From the NCBI GenBank assembly GCA_028281485.1, contig JANQJT010000122.1, forward strand, positions 1 to 7,071: DNA of 7,071 nucleotides. Direction: 5' to 3'. A program made the translations under genes and the position numbers. Each line of letters starts with the position of its first letter. Within the stretch, counting starts at the first letter, position 1. The notes below the pieces were generated by a model. That model had not been told where the DNA came from and made no database searches. It saw only the letters and a list, made by a program, of their open reading frames with translations. The DNA is from Phycisphaeraceae bacterium. GTDB taxonomy: Bacteria > Planctomycetota > Phycisphaerae > Phycisphaerales > Zrk34. Positions 6,465 to 7,071 of this stretch are shown here, piece after piece.

Positions 6465-7071
6465 ATGGCTACGCGAAGCGGTGGCGGCAGTGGCGCGGTA
6501 CTCGCCCTGGTTGCGTTTGTGTTCCTGTTCGTGATGAGCTCGGCGATGGCGGTGTATTTCTACACGCAGATGTCGTCGGTGCAGACCGAGCTTGAGAGCG
6601 AAGAGCTGACGCGGAGCGATTTTGTCAACAACGCCGAGCGCGCCAGCGACGACTACAGCGGGCTGGACAGCCGTCGCAACGAAGCGCGTCGCACGGTGTA
6701 CGGCCAGCTCAAGTTTGAGTACGACGAGCTGATGGCGCTGGCGGCGGGCGACCCGTCGGTCTCGCTGGAGCAGATTCGCTCGGAGGCGGGGGACCTGGGC
6801 ATGGTCCAGGGCGAGAGCCTGCTGGGCCGGGTGCGTTCGACGACGGGTGAGCTGGAGATGCTGCGGCAGTCCAACGCGGCGTTGCAGACGACGACCGCCG
6901 AGGCGCAGGCGGAGCTGAACCGTCTCAAGGCGGAGTACGCGGCGCTGGGCGCGTCGACGGAAGAGACGATCGCCTCGCTGGAGGGGCGTCTTTCGACACA
7001 GAAGGAAGATTACGATTCTCATCTGGCGGCGGGCGCGACCGAGCGGTCGGATTTCGCCGACCAGCACGAGC
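6465..7071 (+). CDS. Membrane-anchored coiled-coil protein of unknown function (3' end outside window)
   Basis: The reading frame stays open for 202 codons to the window edge. I do not recognise the family. A short Gly/Ser-rich N-terminus with one Arg (MATRSGGGSG) precedes a single strong hydrophobic helix at about 11-33, a signal anchor or uncleaved membrane segment. The rest is charged and rich in Glu, Ala, Gln and Leu with heptad-like spacing, notably about 128-160 (GELEMLRQSNAALQ..., LNRLKAEYAAL) and 165-185. This suggests a long coiled coil outside the membrane helix. A break with Gly and Pro near 95-97 separates an upstream helical part. GGGAGG 8 bases upstream supports the ATG at 6465; an ATG at 6458 is in another frame that ends after about 45 codons. 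It stands alone after the nusG terminator. A structural or envelope role is conceivable but not shown. Confidence 0.8.
   Translation, partial: MATRSGGGSGAVLALVAFVFLFVMSSAMAVYFYTQMSSVQTELESEELTRSDFVNNAERASDDYSGLDSRRNEARRTVYGQLKFEYDELMALAAGDPSVSLEQIRSEAGDLGMVQGESLLGRVRSTTGELEMLRQSNAALQTTTAEAQAELNRLKAEYAALGASTEETIASLEGRLSTQKEDYDSHLAAGATERSDFADQHE

Noticed and set aside
6381..7067. Minus-strand frame of about 228 codons opposite the coiled-coil gene
   Set aside because: The plus-strand frame has a good ribosome-binding site, a clean membrane helix and heptad spacing. The minus frame has Arg-rich composition typical of a shadow.

Overview
The window is GC-rich, densely coding bacterial chromosome. 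It reads best as Planctomycetota, possibly class Phycisphaerae. The main clue is EF-Tu: its effector loop carries a longer, rewritten segment (DSTKIVTIATSHVEYES, about residues 61-77) where most bacteria have a RGITI-type motif. From memory, planctomycete EF-Tu proteins such as that of Rhodopirellula have a similar RDATKTVTIA segment. The taxon is an inference; no rRNA is present to confirm it.

Left part (1-1819), minus strand: metK (S-adenosylmethionine synthetase, complete) followed 68 bp downstream by the start of ptsI (PTS Enzyme I, cut by the window edge). A good sigma-70-type promoter (TTGCCG-N17-TATAAC) lies upstream of metK. Centre-left (1820-2925), plus strand: a complete galM-type aldose 1-epimerase, divergent from metK, with a 14-bp GC palindrome in its leader.

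Centre and right (2970-6329), plus strand: a translation/secretion/transcription housekeeping cluster in the order tRNA-Thr(GGU) - tuf - terminator - rpmG - tRNA-Trp(CCA) - secE - nusG - terminator. This matches the thrT-tufB and rpmG-trnW-secE-nusG orders known across bacteria. A 240-bp promoter-rich region precedes tRNA-Thr, with A/T tracts, two TTGACA boxes, two inverted repeats and a third promoter candidate. The tuf-rpmG gap holds a strong hairpin plus T-run, so expression of rpmG-secE-nusG probably depends on read-through or an unseen promoter.

Right end (6330-7071): the usual rplK (L11) gene does not follow nusG. After the nusG terminator a separate unit begins, with its own weak promoter candidate and a hairpin-rich leader. 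It encodes a membrane-anchored coiled-coil protein of unknown function that runs off the window.

I see no CRISPR array, insertion sequence, phage gene or obvious horizontally acquired system. The most interesting points are lineage-specific changes in core proteins (EF-Tu switch I and G5, the NusG N-terminal extension, the Cys-poor L33), the structured leaders, and the unknown coiled-coil gene where the ribosomal protein operon would be expected.
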